From: Streblospio benedicti
Taxonomy: Eukaryota; Annelida; Polychaeta; Spionida; Spionidae
DNA: 64,000 nt
Reading direction: 5' to 3'
NCBI GenBank assembly: GCA_019095985.1
Contig: CM032659.1
Location: 531,343-595,342, forward strand
Of this stretch, positions 22,110 through 34,440 are shown in pieces. Both the position numbers and the translations under genes were made by a program. The notes under the pieces were generated by a model. The model was not told the origin of the DNA and searched no databases. It saw nothing but the letters and a program-made list of their open reading frames with translations. Numbering within the stretch: position 1 is the stretch's first letter; each line of letters opens with the position of its first letter.

Positions 22110-24379
22110 CTGAAAATCCTACCATAATAGTTTTATTTTTTCATACCCCGGTCCATAATAGATGTACCGACTCATATCTTCCAGGTTTCAATTTGGCCTG
22201 GCCACCTCCACAGTGTCTGTGATGATCTGTCATTGTCCAGTGAGTAATCTCGCCTCATGGCAGCTCACACTCAATATGATCAATGGTAGTTTAAACACGA
22301 TACTTGAAACTATGAGTGACAGGAACCTTTTTAAACTCAATATGATCTGTTCTGCTTGTGCAAGTTGCAAAAATTTAAAAGCAATGAACAAAAAACCTTC
22401 AAACCTTTAGAATGTCTAAGCTTGTGTACTAGTAGCATGGCACAGTCGTCAACTTGGATTAGAAATCAATTTGTTCTGATTGAAGTTCATTTATCCTGAA
22501 TTTGAGACAAAGGTACTGTTTTAAAGTGTAAATATTTGCCTCATTATCTTGTGTAGAACTTTAAAATGATATCTTTGTCTTGAAATCAATTTGCCCAACA
22601 CCAACAACAAACATTGGCACATTGAGCAAAGGTCCACCTAGAATGAAAAGCCCGTGGGCTTTAAAGTAAATATTGGTGGTAAGAGCCACGAGTTCACACT
22701 GTCACAATGGACTCTGGGGTCTGCTCGCTCAGCGTAAAACTGCACAGTGGCGGTCCTGAGGGCCATGTGTGGCACAATCCATCATTGTTTTCTGGTCTCA
22801 AATTATCTTTGTTATTCGTGAAAAAAGACCTCATATTAAAGAAGTTCATGATTGGATTGCAAATCCAGACACGCTGGAATCCCTCCGAGGATGATGGATC
22901 GCTCCAGACTCGATCCCTCTCTATAATTCGTGCATCTGTTGCCGCGACAGCCGTGTAATGCGTCCTGTGATAGCGTCTTTCTTCCTCTCGCGCAGGTTTA
23001 AATGACAAGCTTTTTTGTCACCTCCATTTGTATGTATTACTGCTGTGCCCTACGTGTGTCATGGTACTCAGGAGGGGTATCGTGGGATTTAGCCGAAACC
23101 CCCCATCAGTGTGATTTTCCCTTCTGACAAGGTTACGTATGAGATTTTCAGGGAAAGCCTCATAAAGGTTTTTATTGGATGATAACCCGCAAGCAGAAAA
23201 ACTGAATCGCCCTTTACAAAAAAGCTGGCACAGGGTGTGGTTACTTGCCCCTGGCCCAGGATTTGTCCGTCACAACGACCGTCACGTTGTTATATTAGCC
23301 CATGTAAGCTTGCACTCATCACGTTTGTGTCATTTAAACAGGAAACAACATGTTGAAATAGCACTGGAACATTCCATGTGGCAACCGACTGTGCACATTT
23401 TGTTGCATGGAACGATCAGGGGCGTTATAATCCACGAGACGCGCGGTCAGAAAGGCTACGGATCTCATCTGGATGCTCCCCACATAACATCACAGCACCT
23501 AAAGATGATGACGCTACTTTTGCCACAGACGTGCCCGTTTGTGGTCGTCACTAAGTTGTGTTTATTGCGAGGCTCAGACTACATCGAGATGGACAGACAC
23601 AGTATAAGTGTGGCCTAGAAGATGGACGGCAACATTGGGGTGTCAGTATGGGGCTGTGAAGTGACGGCTGTGTTACTATTATATATGCTACTAGGTAATA
23701 AAGTCCTAAAGAAACAACATAAATGCCTTGTTTTTCAGTATAAAGAGAGAGTGTGGGTCTAAAATGCATGTACAATCACGTGGTTTTGACAGATACACCG
23801 AACTTACAGCAACAAAATATATACGCTATACTTAAGTCATATTGGCCTACCTCAGACCTTGATATCATTGTAATATTGCTGCCTACATATCCAGATGTCA
23901 CTTAGACTATTGTTGCACTATGGCATATACATGATAATCACTGTTAAACCCTATTGGTTCTGTGTACAAGCCTACCTAGTATTCACCCCCACCCCTCAGT
24001 ATTACACACCCCGATAATTAATAGAGTCACTGACACCCCTGTTTCCCCGATGAATCGGCCCATAAACTCGTCTTTACGACCGCGTCGCACCCCATGTCCG
24101 CCTGCAGCCTTTATCTACGTGGCCAGACGGCGTTCATCACAGATTTACACGGATTACGGGAGAACGGGCCGTGATCCGATGGGGATCCGGGCGGATTCCT
24201 CGTCATGGCTCTCACTCAGCACAAGTGAATTCTGGGTTTAAGAGTCTTAAAGTAACAGCAGTGTCAATGGATTTCGTATCGACTCAATGAAGTGTAAATA
24301 CTTTATTTTAGTGGAAGACAATAAGGTGTAAAACTTCTAAATGCTAGTTTCAAATGTAGTTGTGTAGACCTTGGGTTGT

Positions 24380-24545
24380 TGTGCTGAATAGGGCACTGAA
24401 GACATGAGGAAGAAGGTTGTGGATTCGAGTCCAGGTTGGATCACCCCATCAGATAGATCAATACAGATTAGGTTGCTGTCAAGCTCCTGTCACGCCACTG
24501 TATGATCCCCAGGAAGTTGAGAAGGAACATGAGTGTGCTGATCTT
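24380..24545 (+). mobile_element. tRNA-headed SINE copy
   Basis: GGTTGTGGATTCGAGTCC (24415-24432) is a near-consensus B box in a T-arm context. It is followed 75 bases later by the family body CACTGTATGATCCCCAGG and GAGAAGGAACATGAGT, shared with 36300-36570. The 3' tail found in other copies is not present here. Confidence 0.6.
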
Positions 24546-24911
24546 ATGGTTAACATGGATGATATAATTCCGTGATGACTGTTTCTTGTTAACATTCATT
24601 CTCTAGGACATAATTTCAATCTTGTCTTTCAAATAAAAAGATTGTAAGTCAATGCACCGCATTCCCTCATGTTTTTTATGTAATAGGCTATGTCCCCATT
24701 ACTGGAAAAAGTCTTAAACATATTGAGTAAGTGAGAAAACAATGAAGTGTTGTAATAGAGTTCACACGCATTGCTGGGTTGTGGGTTTTAGTGATTACAC
24801 CATTATGAAACTCAGCCTCAAAATGTCATCTGCCTCTCACATCTACAGATTTAAATGTGAAATGTATAAGTCTAGTCCATGTCTTCTTCCATGCTATGCA
24901 GACGATACTAT

Positions 24912-25115
24912 ATCTACACCAGGTCATTGGCATTGTCCGTATCACACTATATATTATCTTCTTTAATTCCCAGGGAGCATACAGCATTCGCCTGACCTGT
25001 ACCTAATTAGCATGTAGATACCACTCAGCAGTGTGCAACTATTTAGGGATGAGTTTGCTCAACACCCACCAACTTCGGTCTTTAGTCCGACTCCCTATTC
25101 ATTTGGCCATTATTA
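24912..25115 (-). mobile_element. SINE, near full length
   Basis: On the minus strand it runs from a decayed tRNA-like head near 25115, through the junction GTTGAGCAAACTCATC (25050-25063), the body with CTCCCTGGGAAT, to the tail CCAATGACCTGGTGTAGATA (24912-24931). It is the only copy here that links the GAGCAAACTCAT junction to the ATGACCTGGTGTA tail within about 150 bases, so it ties the fragments into one family. Confidence 0.65.
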
Positions 25116-25512
25116 TCATTATAAAGATTTTTGCAATGCTAATGTAGCTCTAAATGAATGAACTACACCATGCAGCAAAATTTCCGATTCGTCTTGACGA
25201 ATGATGCATTTAAATCCACCAATGATACTTTACTCTGCTTGTAGGTATGTATTATATACTTGTGAGAAGTTAAAGTTCAAGGTGCATTGTGATGATTTTT
25301 GACGACAGTTTTCATTGCCAATTGCGGGCTGACATTTGCACTTACGCCTTTGATGTGTAAATTGCTGTTGATGACTTTATGTTGATGGAATTAGTCATCC
25401 CTCATGATGTAAAAATAGCCGAGACCACCGCGATGTGAAAATCGTGTTCCAATCAATGCAGGCAAACAGCGAAAAAATCACCCAGAATGCACATCACAGC
25501 AAATTGCTTTTA

Positions 25513-25640
25513 CAGTAGTCTCCCATTAGAACTACCTGTAATAAGGAACCACCTCTATAAACAGACCACCTCTACAATGATATCATCCCTATAAAGAGAC
25601 CACCTCTTTGAATAGACCAGTAGACCACCTCTGTAAACAA
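25513..25640 (+). mobile_element. Pogo-type MITE remnant, inverted body
   Basis: TA|CAGTAGTCTCCCATTAGAA marks the terminus. The body has four spaced GACCACCTCT words, the reverse complement of the family's AGAGGTGGTC motif. A terminus and an opposite-strand body together suggest rearrangement or a nested pair. Confidence 0.5.
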
Positions 25641-26231
25641 AGATGTGAGCATCGTTGAAGGTGATATGATCTTTCTGAGTACCAAACAGAACATTTGCAT
25701 CAATTATGAACCCAGAAACTGTAACTCCAGACGTTGTTGAGGATATTCACGTTGACCCCACCTGGCAGGTTGCACTGTCCGCTATGATCATTGCTGCTGC
25801 CTGAGAGAGCTAGAACTGCACTCCAGCCGGCTCAGCTAGTACATTCTAAACATCGGAGTGCATCGTGATGGTATTTTTGCCTGATAATGTGTTTTTTGTG
25901 TCTGTTACGCGTTGGTACATATGACGTGGATCACTCATCCCACAGACTTGGCTTTCTAATGTGCTCCACCGATCCATCTGCATCCAGAATAGTCGTAAAA
26001 AACTCATAAAAACTCATACAGTATAACATTTCTATCATGGGGGAGGGTTGTAAGGGGTTGAAAGATCCCAATCACACATTTTTGTCTGTTACCCCATGTC
26101 TCTACTTTGGGAGCCTTTGTACTCATTTCCCTCTATTTTTCGGCGATTTCTCCCACATCTGAAGATCCCACTTGTGTTTGTTTTATTTCTTTTATCTTTT
26201 TCAGTGTTTTTGCTCATATCCTGATTTGTTA

Positions 26232-26373
26232 CAAAGACCTGTTTATTAAAACCACCCAGTGGTCACAATAGACAGGTGGTCTCTGTATGGAGGTTCACAT
26301 TGGTCTGAACATGAACGTATCACACTGGGTCAAATGGTCTTACAATAGAGGTGCTCTAAATAGAAACGTGGCC
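26232..26373 (+). mobile_element. Pogo-type MITE remnant
   Basis: ACCTGTTTATTAAAACCACC, then AGTGGTCACAATAGACAGGTGG, TCTCTGTATGGAGGTTCACA, and TGGTCTTACAATAGAGGTGC follow the family's internal order. The terminal CAGT is lost. Confidence 0.5.
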
Positions 26374-27151
26374 ATAATCAGCGTCTATCCTGTATCGATC
26401 ATAAAAACGCACGCTTCAATAAAGCTGGAATGCTCAGTTTTTGCTGTGTGGTTATTATAAGAGTTTGCTGGTAACGCAAGATGGCAGAACGCATTGTGCA
26501 CATTTTCATCCTGATGAGGAAATTCGTTTGGTTATCGACCTATTGGACGAAATATGAAAAGTTGGGAGGTGGGATTTATCGTGAAGCGGGTCAGATGGTT
26601 ATAGTGGGGATTGTGGATCAAGGAGTTTTAGTGCCGGGTACTTAGTTGCTGCAGTTTATTGTCATGCCGGAGATTCTGTAGATTATGTACAGTTTAATCC
26701 ATTCAGTTTGAACTTGAAAGAAATAATTTGATATTAATATTGAGTTATCAGACATTTAGAGTTAGTTTAATTGTATTTTCATTTGAAAATGGCAAGCTCA
26801 TTAAGACAAAATGTGTCTATTTTCTACTTTTAAAGAGTTTATAAATCATCATATATTATGAAGCAGCATTGCCTTTTTCGTGAGTTATCTTTAAATTGGC
26901 CTTTTCGAAATTTAGGTCCAACTCCTCTATAATTGTTGAAAAGAGAACAGTTTTGTATAAAATGTAAACATCTTTCAGTGAAGTCAACATCAGTATTTTG
27001 TGCATTACAGAAAAGATGCCTGTATGATAAAATCAAACCCTGGCTGCTCAGAACTGACAGTGATTCATCAAAGTGGCACAACAATCACTGTATAACAGTG
27101 TTTGAGTGAACTGAATTTGTGATACTCCCTCCTTGTTGCCAAATTCCTGTA

Positions 27152-27328
27152 CAGTAATGCGTCGCTATGACAACCACCCGCACTCTGACCTCAAGTGGTC
27201 GCGCTATAGAGGTCGTCTCTTTATAGAGGTCAGCAGTTGTCATTTTTCTGAGATTTTGGACCCAAAAAATGGTCTTACGATAAAGGTATCCTTGCCATAG
27301 AGGTGATCTTGATAAAGAGGTTTTACTT
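27152..27328 (+). mobile_element. Pogo-type MITE, 177 bp
   Basis: TA|CAGTAATGCGTCGCTATGAC starts and GAGGTTTTACTT|TA ends the element; the last bases mirror the first (CAGTAA against TTACTT, one mismatch). Internal words are CAAGTGGTCGCGCTATAGAG, CGTCTCTTTATAGAGG and AAAATGGTCTTACGATAAAG. No coding capacity. It is also flanked by a 13-base direct repeat, TTGCCAAATTCCT (27136-27148 and 27344-27356), which a TA-duplicating element does not make. Confidence 0.65.
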
Positions 27329-27949
27329 TACGTGCACTTTTCATTGCCAAATTCCTATTGAGAATTTGCCACAATCGGTCACATGTAATAAGCTGTGTGA
27401 AATGGCAGGGACTGCGGGATGCGGCACGGATCACAGATAACGGGGTTCACTGATCCATGGCGCCTACACGGGGTCAGAAAAATCACTCCCTTTGTCTGCT
27501 TTCAACACATTTGTCACTTTTAATGTCGATTTTATATTAGGCATTTGTGTGTGTGAATGTGTTTTCAAACTGTGTCGATTTTGAGAGTAAAAATCAAACA
27601 TGTTGGTTGTCAAAGGCTAATAAACTGGTGGGTGGCTGTGTCAGTTTTGACCCATGGAGGGTCCTCTTGGATTGTTTTTTGCTGAAAAATTATAGGAGGT
27701 AGCGACCTTGTAGATTGATTATGGATAAAAGAAAAGATTTACTATGATGCTGTTTGCCGGAATGAGGAATGACGAGTTTTGTATCTGCAGTTACAGCTGA
27801 GGGCAAACGCGTCTGTGTTCAGTGTTTTGTCTGCTTTGATGTTTGATGTGCAACAGTGTTGTTGTTTTTATGTTAGGTATTATTGCGTTTGAAAATGTTG
27901 TCTTTTATCTAATATCTTTATCGTAACTATGAGTGTGATGGGTGGTGAG

Positions 27950-27985
27950 CAAACTCATCCTTCCTCCGGGATAGTGACGAGTTAA
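27950..27985 (+). mobile_element. SINE junction fragment
   Basis: GTGGTGAGCAAACTCATCC matches the head-body junction of the SINE family (36390, 50293, 54062 in inverse). The flanks are too decayed to extend it with confidence. Confidence 0.4.
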
Positions 27986-28035
27986 AGAGGTAATACACCT
28001 GTGGGTGCAAGTGGTGCTGGGTCTATATAGTTGTC

Positions 28036-30202
28036 TAATGCTTGTATGAAAGAACTTTGTCTGTTTTATCGGAGGGGAATTTTAGAAAGAACATGAGTTT
28101 GCCAAAAAATCTCTATTACTGGTTTGAATGATGCCAAATCGACAAAGAAACTCGGCTACAATTCATCAATATGGATTTGTTTAGTCTTTGAATCCATTTT
28201 ATGTCTTCAAAGTTTGAAGCATGCTATTTATAGAGCACTTGGGTGATATTTACATTTGTGACGCAAATAGACATTTTTCTGTTATTTATCATACACCATT
28301 TTAACAGTTTAGGAGACATGAATCACAGAAGCCATGACTTCATTAGAACAAAGGAACGTTGTGTTCTATTTATATACTTGTCTCATCCACCAGACATCAC
28401 ACATTCACACTCGTCCCATGCTCTGTCCATCCTCCTGTCAATCATCCTGTCACCTCGTCCAGCCTTCTGTCAATCATGTTTCTGTCACTCATTTTCCCTC
28501 ATATCATCTGTCAATCCATTAATTGTGCCCTCCATTTTCTTTTGTTTCAAATCTTTCTGATAATGAGAAAAACCATCTAATGCTATTTGTAATATATAGT
28601 AAATAGCGCTGCTGCTTACAAAAATTAGTGATCTATATTGTTGTTGAAACCTGCTTATCTTAAGCGTATTTATCGTTAACTGGAGCAAATAAAGTTTTCA
28701 CTTCATGTTTCATTCTGTGAACTCTAAAATTCAGAGTACTTGAAATCTTTATTTTATCTCATCAAGTTTCTAGTAAATTGCTCAAACTGTATAATACTGT
28801 TCTAATAAAAATAAAATGCAAATGAGCGATGTCACTAATCAAAACGAAAATGCGTTCTATGAAAAACACGACAAATTATATAAAATCAGCAATAACTGCC
28901 CTAGTTGATGAGTAACATGAGGCGTGATTGGCTCATTATGTTCATTTGAGACGTAATTGCTGATTGGACGGTTACTCTCATGCATTGGAAAATTGCGTGT
29001 GTAATTTAGGACCCTCAATTGGTGAAAAAAAAAAGCTGATACAGTGTCGCCTGTTTCAAAGACATTTAAAGAAATCCTCTGACATTTTGAAAAATGTATC
29101 TTTAGATAGAAAATGTCCACATGCTATTTATATGGAAGGATTTCAAACCCTCTTATAATCATGTGTGTCAGCTAACACAGACCAAAAACGGCAGTGCTGC
29201 TGTGCTGGTTTTTAACCCCCTCAAGGACCGTGTATAATTTTGTTTCGTGCCAACTGATTAATGACAATGAATTGGTGATTATTGTTTGACAACAAGGATG
29301 GTTCGTGCAGCGAAAATGAGACGTGACGTGGATGAACAGAAGATGAGCGAGTTTGCGACGCGTGATTACGGATAATTATTACAGGATAACGCTGGCAGTT
29401 ATTACGGTGAAGATCGGGTTTTCACTCAGTGAGTCACATGACACCAGCTGATTGACTTCTGTGATGAGCACGAATTTTATCATCAATGAATGTATATTCG
29501 GTTCATCCTGGGTTCGACTATTCATGATTCAAATGTAGGTTCCTAGAGGTATTTTAAATTATTCTTTGGATTTTATCATGCCGTGAGATGTGTTTGTAAG
29601 ATGTTTCTATGAGCGATTTCATGTCTCCTGGTAATTACCATGTCTTTGTAAACTAGAGAAATGGAGACATTTTAATGATGTATGACTGCTGCATGTATCC
29701 AGTCATAACGTGCTCATGGAGCAGTCAATGTTAATACCACCGTGTTTCACGCAACTTTCTGCATACTTTTTAACTTTTTAAATTGTCAAATTTTTAAGTT
29801 TGCAAATTTTTGCAAATTAGTTGTCAAACTACGAACATTATTGTCTGTGAACATTTTTGAATGCAAACTCCTTTGATGTATGAAGTCAAAAGAAACGTTA
29901 TAAAATCGTCGGTCACACACGGTAATAACAAATGTGCTGCCATATCACCAGCTAATCAATAGATGGGTCTTGGAATTGACGAACATTGGAGCTGATTACA
30001 GTAAAGGGAACATGGGGTTGATAAAGCTGTGTGATTTCCCCAAATTTACAAAAACCTAAATAAACTACCAAGGTGACTAACCGCAAACGTTTAAGACTGC
30101 AAATTTATAGCATTTTACAGTAATTGTTTCTAAGGTATTAAGTAGTCTGTTCAAGTTGCAGTAAAATGTTTTAAAGACCAAGTGATAATCCACCATAATC
30201 AT
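28036..30202. other. Gene-free interval
   Basis: No exon recognised. A pyrimidine-rich stretch at about 28420-28515 has loosely repeated CTGTCAATCAT and CTGTCA words. AT-rich low-complexity sequence occurs near 29770-29830. Confidence 0.45.
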
Positions 30203-30345
30203 ATCAGATTAATGCTAATCCGCGGGTGTGGGTCATCTTTCGGAGCCCTCACCGCTCCCTATGCAACAGGTTTCATTAACTGAGCTCACGTGAGACTCAA
30301 ACCTCTCACCTTAGGTTGGTGAGGCCAAACCACTCCATCATACTG
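30203..30345 (-). mobile_element. tRNA-derived SINE, second type
   Basis: On the minus strand TGGAGTGGTTTGGCC (30323-30337) fits an A box and AGGTTTGAGTCTCACG (30289-30304) a B box, at tRNA-like spacing. The body that follows (GTTGCATAGGGAGCGGTGAG, then GATGACCCACACCC) differs from the main SINE family, so this is a distinct family or a swapped body. Confidence 0.5.
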
Positions 30346-30544
30346 GAAGGGACTCATTAGCAGCGAGTAATTGGTTCTTCTAATTGGTTGGAAACATCCA
30401 TATAGCGTAGTGCTTTTCCCTGAACAAACGTGAGCTGAGTTTTCTGCGTTTTGTTTTGAAATCAGAATGTTATATATTGTTGTGAAGATTCGCCCATCTA
30501 TAAATATGACACAATAATATTCATAGCGTTATAGTATATAAAAC

Positions 30545-30665
30545 ACCCAGGAAGACTTCAATTGGTCTTACGGAGGTTGTTTTGGAGGTTCACAGTTGTC
30601 TCTTTAGAATGCAGGTTTAGGACTGGAAAATCACCTTATGATGAGGTGGTCTCTGTATACAGGTG
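30545..30665 (+). mobile_element. Pogo-type MITE remnant
   Basis: TTCAATTGGTCTTACGGAGG, GAGGTTCACAGTTGTCTCTT and GATGAGGTGGTCTCTGTATA follow the family order. The ends are lost. Confidence 0.45.
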
Positions 30666-33600
30666 GTATTGGAGAGTCTACTCTATCAGTATGAACCTTA
30701 CACTGATACAATCATGCAAACTTGTCTTCTTAACCAACACAAAGTTGTGCTAAATACTATGGCAATGCTCAGCAGGTGTGTAGAATCCAGAACACGTCTG
30801 CATGACGCTGGGAACAGGGAGAATGCCGCGATATTTATAGCGGTGCGTTCACTGAGGGATGTTTATCGTGTGTGCAGTGAGGCGCGAGACACGATCAGCC
30901 CGGCCAATGAGAATAATGCAATAGTAATGTTTGTGGGAGGCTCCGTCTGACCAAGACAAATGACCCGTGGTCACTTCTTGGTGAACATCGTACATTATAT
31001 TCATCAGCTTATATGAAATACTCATTTATCTACCCTGAATATCCAGGACTCACTTTACACTCTATTATTGCTCCAAACTTGCTTTTTGAGCCCTTTACAT
31101 CTTTCTTATTAGGTCAAAATATGACAAGTCAAAAGTCAAAAGTCTCTCCCAATTAGCGAGACCTTTGCGCTGATTGGCTAGTTTTCTAGCTTACACTTGG
31201 GAATAACATATAGGGCCATGTGCCATGTCCCGATTCATGTAGACTTCTGCAAAGAATGTTAACGTGAAATTTATTATTACTCATGTAAAAGTAACAAAAC
31301 ATGACTGTCCCGAGTGAGAATCATGCTGTAACTGAGGTGGTATTTGCAATGTTGTATTGGTCATAAACACATGCAAATCGGTCAAGAATCATAATGGCCA
31401 TTGTTTTTGAAGAACATTTTGAAAACAAATTGATGTCTCAAATCACCCCGTAGATGTTTTTCCAATATGGGCGATTGTTCAGCTCTTTACATATCGAATT
31501 GTCGTATGTCAACGTAATTGTGCATCTCTTGTTCAACAATAGGCACTTTGCTTAATTAACACCATTTGCACATTGTTCATTAATAAGTAGGTCACATTCT
31601 TCTTCAGTTGACAAACCTTCATCACATGTATATAATTGTTTCTCTTTCTTGCAGGTAAGACGATCTTCATGTTACAATTAGCTGAGTGGACAGAATTATG
31701 TAAGTAACTTGTGCTACAACGTAATCAAGTAAATTTATTCCACAATCATTCAAATATGCAGAACTTTTAAGCTCAATGAATTTCTAAGAATGAATATTGT
31801 ATTGCTGTAAAATATAATTTTCAATCATCCAAGTCACACATGAAATTACCATGTTGATAAAGGTTATGCGATTTTACCGAAAGCTTCAGGTTTATCTATT
31901 GTTTTGCATTTTGTCCAATATACCAGTTTAACGAAATAGTGCGTCTTCAGTATGAACCAATTTCATAGAAGTAACTCTTTGTTATTTGTTGTAGTTAAAT
32001 AGTATCGAGACTCAGTACATGAGCAAATGAAGATCGAAAAAAGATTGTTTATCTGTTGCGTCTGCAATGGCGCTTGTCTGATGGGTTTTAGAAACATTAC
32101 ATTCAATTTAATTCCAATTCATCAGCGTTTAACTAGATCACTGCCGCTTGGGATTTGAATAGAAAGAAAATGATGGAAAGCTCAAACGTCATCAATATTA
32201 GCCTTTTTCTTTCGATTCCTATACATTGTAGTTTTAAGAAAGATGCTTTGAAATTTGAAATTGAACAGCAAGAAATATTTTAAATGATTGCCTGGTGTGT
32301 TAAAAAGTAAGCCTACATTGTACATGCTACATTTTCTGTAGGCCGACATTATTAATGTGAAAGTTTTTGTGAGCTCATGTTGGAAAGACTATTCAAAGCA
32401 GGTGAATGTATACTGCTATAGGCTTTATGGAAAGGTGTCACCTGAGTGTACGCATGATCAATTTTGTGTCCTCAATCGTAAAATTGAGCAGGCCTCTGGA
32501 CCAATCAGCATGCTGTATTTTCGATGGTTTATGCACAAAGTGACAGAATGGAACCGGACCTTGCCCATTGGACATACTGTAAGGATTTCTATAGAGGTGG
32601 TCACTTTATACAACTGGTCCTATTTGGATGTTCTACTGAATCGTAACACAGGCAGAGTCTAGAAACGGTGCCCAAATTCTCCCAAATCCACAAAACTGAG
32701 TGTTTGAGTCCGGCAATTCCTTAATCCTTAGGTCTATATATGCTGTAAGACGGGTATTCTGCTGTCACAATATCACAGCGTTTTTCCTACGCAAGAGATG
32801 CAAGAACATACATGGCAGCGACAGATACATTCATTACGGCAGAGACATTTGCCAGCAGTTATGACAGCAACATCACGTTGGTGATTTTATTGTCTATGTA
32901 GAATTAGTGTTGTCTTCTATAAAAAGAGCCTGTTATTATGATAGTGCAATGTTTTTTTCTGTTATGGTGTTGCTTACCAAAGCATTCAAAGGCCCACATT
33001 TACATTACCACCCATTCCAAAAAAAAGATGATTGTCTGCAATATCAGTAACATTGAAATGTCATGAAATACTCACTCCTGCCTGATGAATTGACTTGATC
33101 TAGTTATTGCAGTTGCATATATTGTTCCGATGTGCTCAAAATTATCTACCAAACTTTCACATTTGCCTCTTTTCAAGTCTAAACCCACACAGACCTGACA
33201 TTATCAACCAGGCCCCGAAAGCCGGAGTCAGCAGCATACAATAAAGTGTATCAGTTTTATTCGGTGCTTTATAGCACCAAAACACATCTATTGATGGAAA
33301 CATTGCCAACATGTTAGATGAAACAATGCAGATTTCCTACATAAAGCTAAGGTCATACCTTTGCAATAAACAACACTGAATCAGCCATGGTATTTTAGCC
33401 ATTGTTAATTTGCATGTTTTATCAGGACAGTCGTGGTTTCGAACTGTCAGCTTCTGACCGGCCATGTATTTGAGCAAGCATTTCATGCTGACCACTGGTC
33501 ACTGTCAGACTGGGGTATGTGAGACATGTTGTCTCAGGCAGTGAACGTCCAGGGAATTATTTGCTTAGCAGATTTTCCCCTATTTTCTTACGAGCAAACG

Positions 33601-34269
33601 GATAATACGATGGAGATCAGAGGAATATTAGAACAGAGTCTCAGAGGCAGACTTTATTCCAGGCTGGCGGCTGATTCGAGATGATTAAATCGCCAGCGTA
33701 ATGTGACTATATCGTGCTACCTTGGGGCAGCCAGTCTCAATCAATTGAGCGACTCAATGTCATAGTGATACAGCATCGTTCTGTGCTGTACACTGTGTTT
33801 TTGCTGTGTCTGTGAATAAATGATGCAAGTCACTACAAAGTTTGGCAATGAATACAAAATATTCAATTTGATTGCGGTAGTGCTGCTATTTAAAGTGACA
33901 TTTGAAAAATTGAAGTCAGAACATTTTTGCTTAATGGACATTGAAGTCACATCGCGGGCTCACGGCGATCTCTTTCACACTGCAACCTCTAATCAGTCTT
34001 ACAACTTCTCACTTTCAATAAGTTAATCAAATGAGCATGGAATAGATGCGGATGTTGAAGTCAGGGAATTCATCTTTCTGAATCATTATCTTATTTCTAG
34101 TTTTGTGGAAGCCCTAAAGTTGTGACATCTGCTGTGATTGTCGCGACTATTTATAGTTTGTTGGTGTACACCTGAGAAGGTGCAATAAACAGGAATAAAC
34201 GGCAAACATCTCACATAATCAGCTTATTGCCGGCGTTTGTTGAACCTGTGACAGAGCAGATCTTTCTCA
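30666..34269. other. Gene-free interval
   Basis: No gene recognised. A small MITE piece lies at about 32585-32640 (TCTATAGAGGTGGTCACTTT, then GGATGTTCTACTG). A CAG/GTAAG and a GTAAGT bracket 45 bases near 31653-31699, but the intervening sequence matches nothing known. Confidence 0.45.
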
Positions 34270-34436
34270 ACTCTATAGGGCGATATTAGGGCCCCTGCCA
34301 AAGGGTCTGCTGAGCAATACGTGTCATGTCTCTGTGACATAGAGGATTCTTTCTCCAAGTCTATAGGGCTATTTCACACTATAACCTCTGCCGGGACTCG
34401 AACCCTGGAGCACTAGCACTGTGATAGCCAATCATC
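34270..34436 (-). mobile_element. tRNA-derived SINE head with repeated body
   Basis: On the minus strand CAGGGTTCGAGTCCCGGC (34390-34407) contains a perfect B-box match, with GGCTATCACAG upstream. The body carries TCTATAGGGC...AGAAAGA-type words twice (near 34275 and 34360), suggesting internal duplication. Not a tRNA gene: no acceptor stem pairing. Confidence 0.5.
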
Positions 34437-34440
34437 ATGT

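Larger units (their letters stand above)
17967..24379. other. Probable intron 1, proximal part
   Basis: No further exon recognised. It contains a half-copy of a foldback element (18100-18190) and a pair of G-rich tracts (21996-22109). Open frames of 145 codons (21348-21785, minus) and 147 codons (23175-23618, plus) have no recognisable domain and are expected by chance in a window this size. Confidence 0.45.

Noticed and set aside
23175-23618. 147-codon plus-strand open frame
   Set aside because: No domain, signal peptide or splice context; a couple of frames this long are expected by chance.
31653-31698. Possible 45-base micro-exon between a CAG after a pyrimidine tract and a GTAAGT
   Set aside because: With phase 0 from the cyclase exon it meets a stop, and the open alternative frame matches no cyclase sequence.
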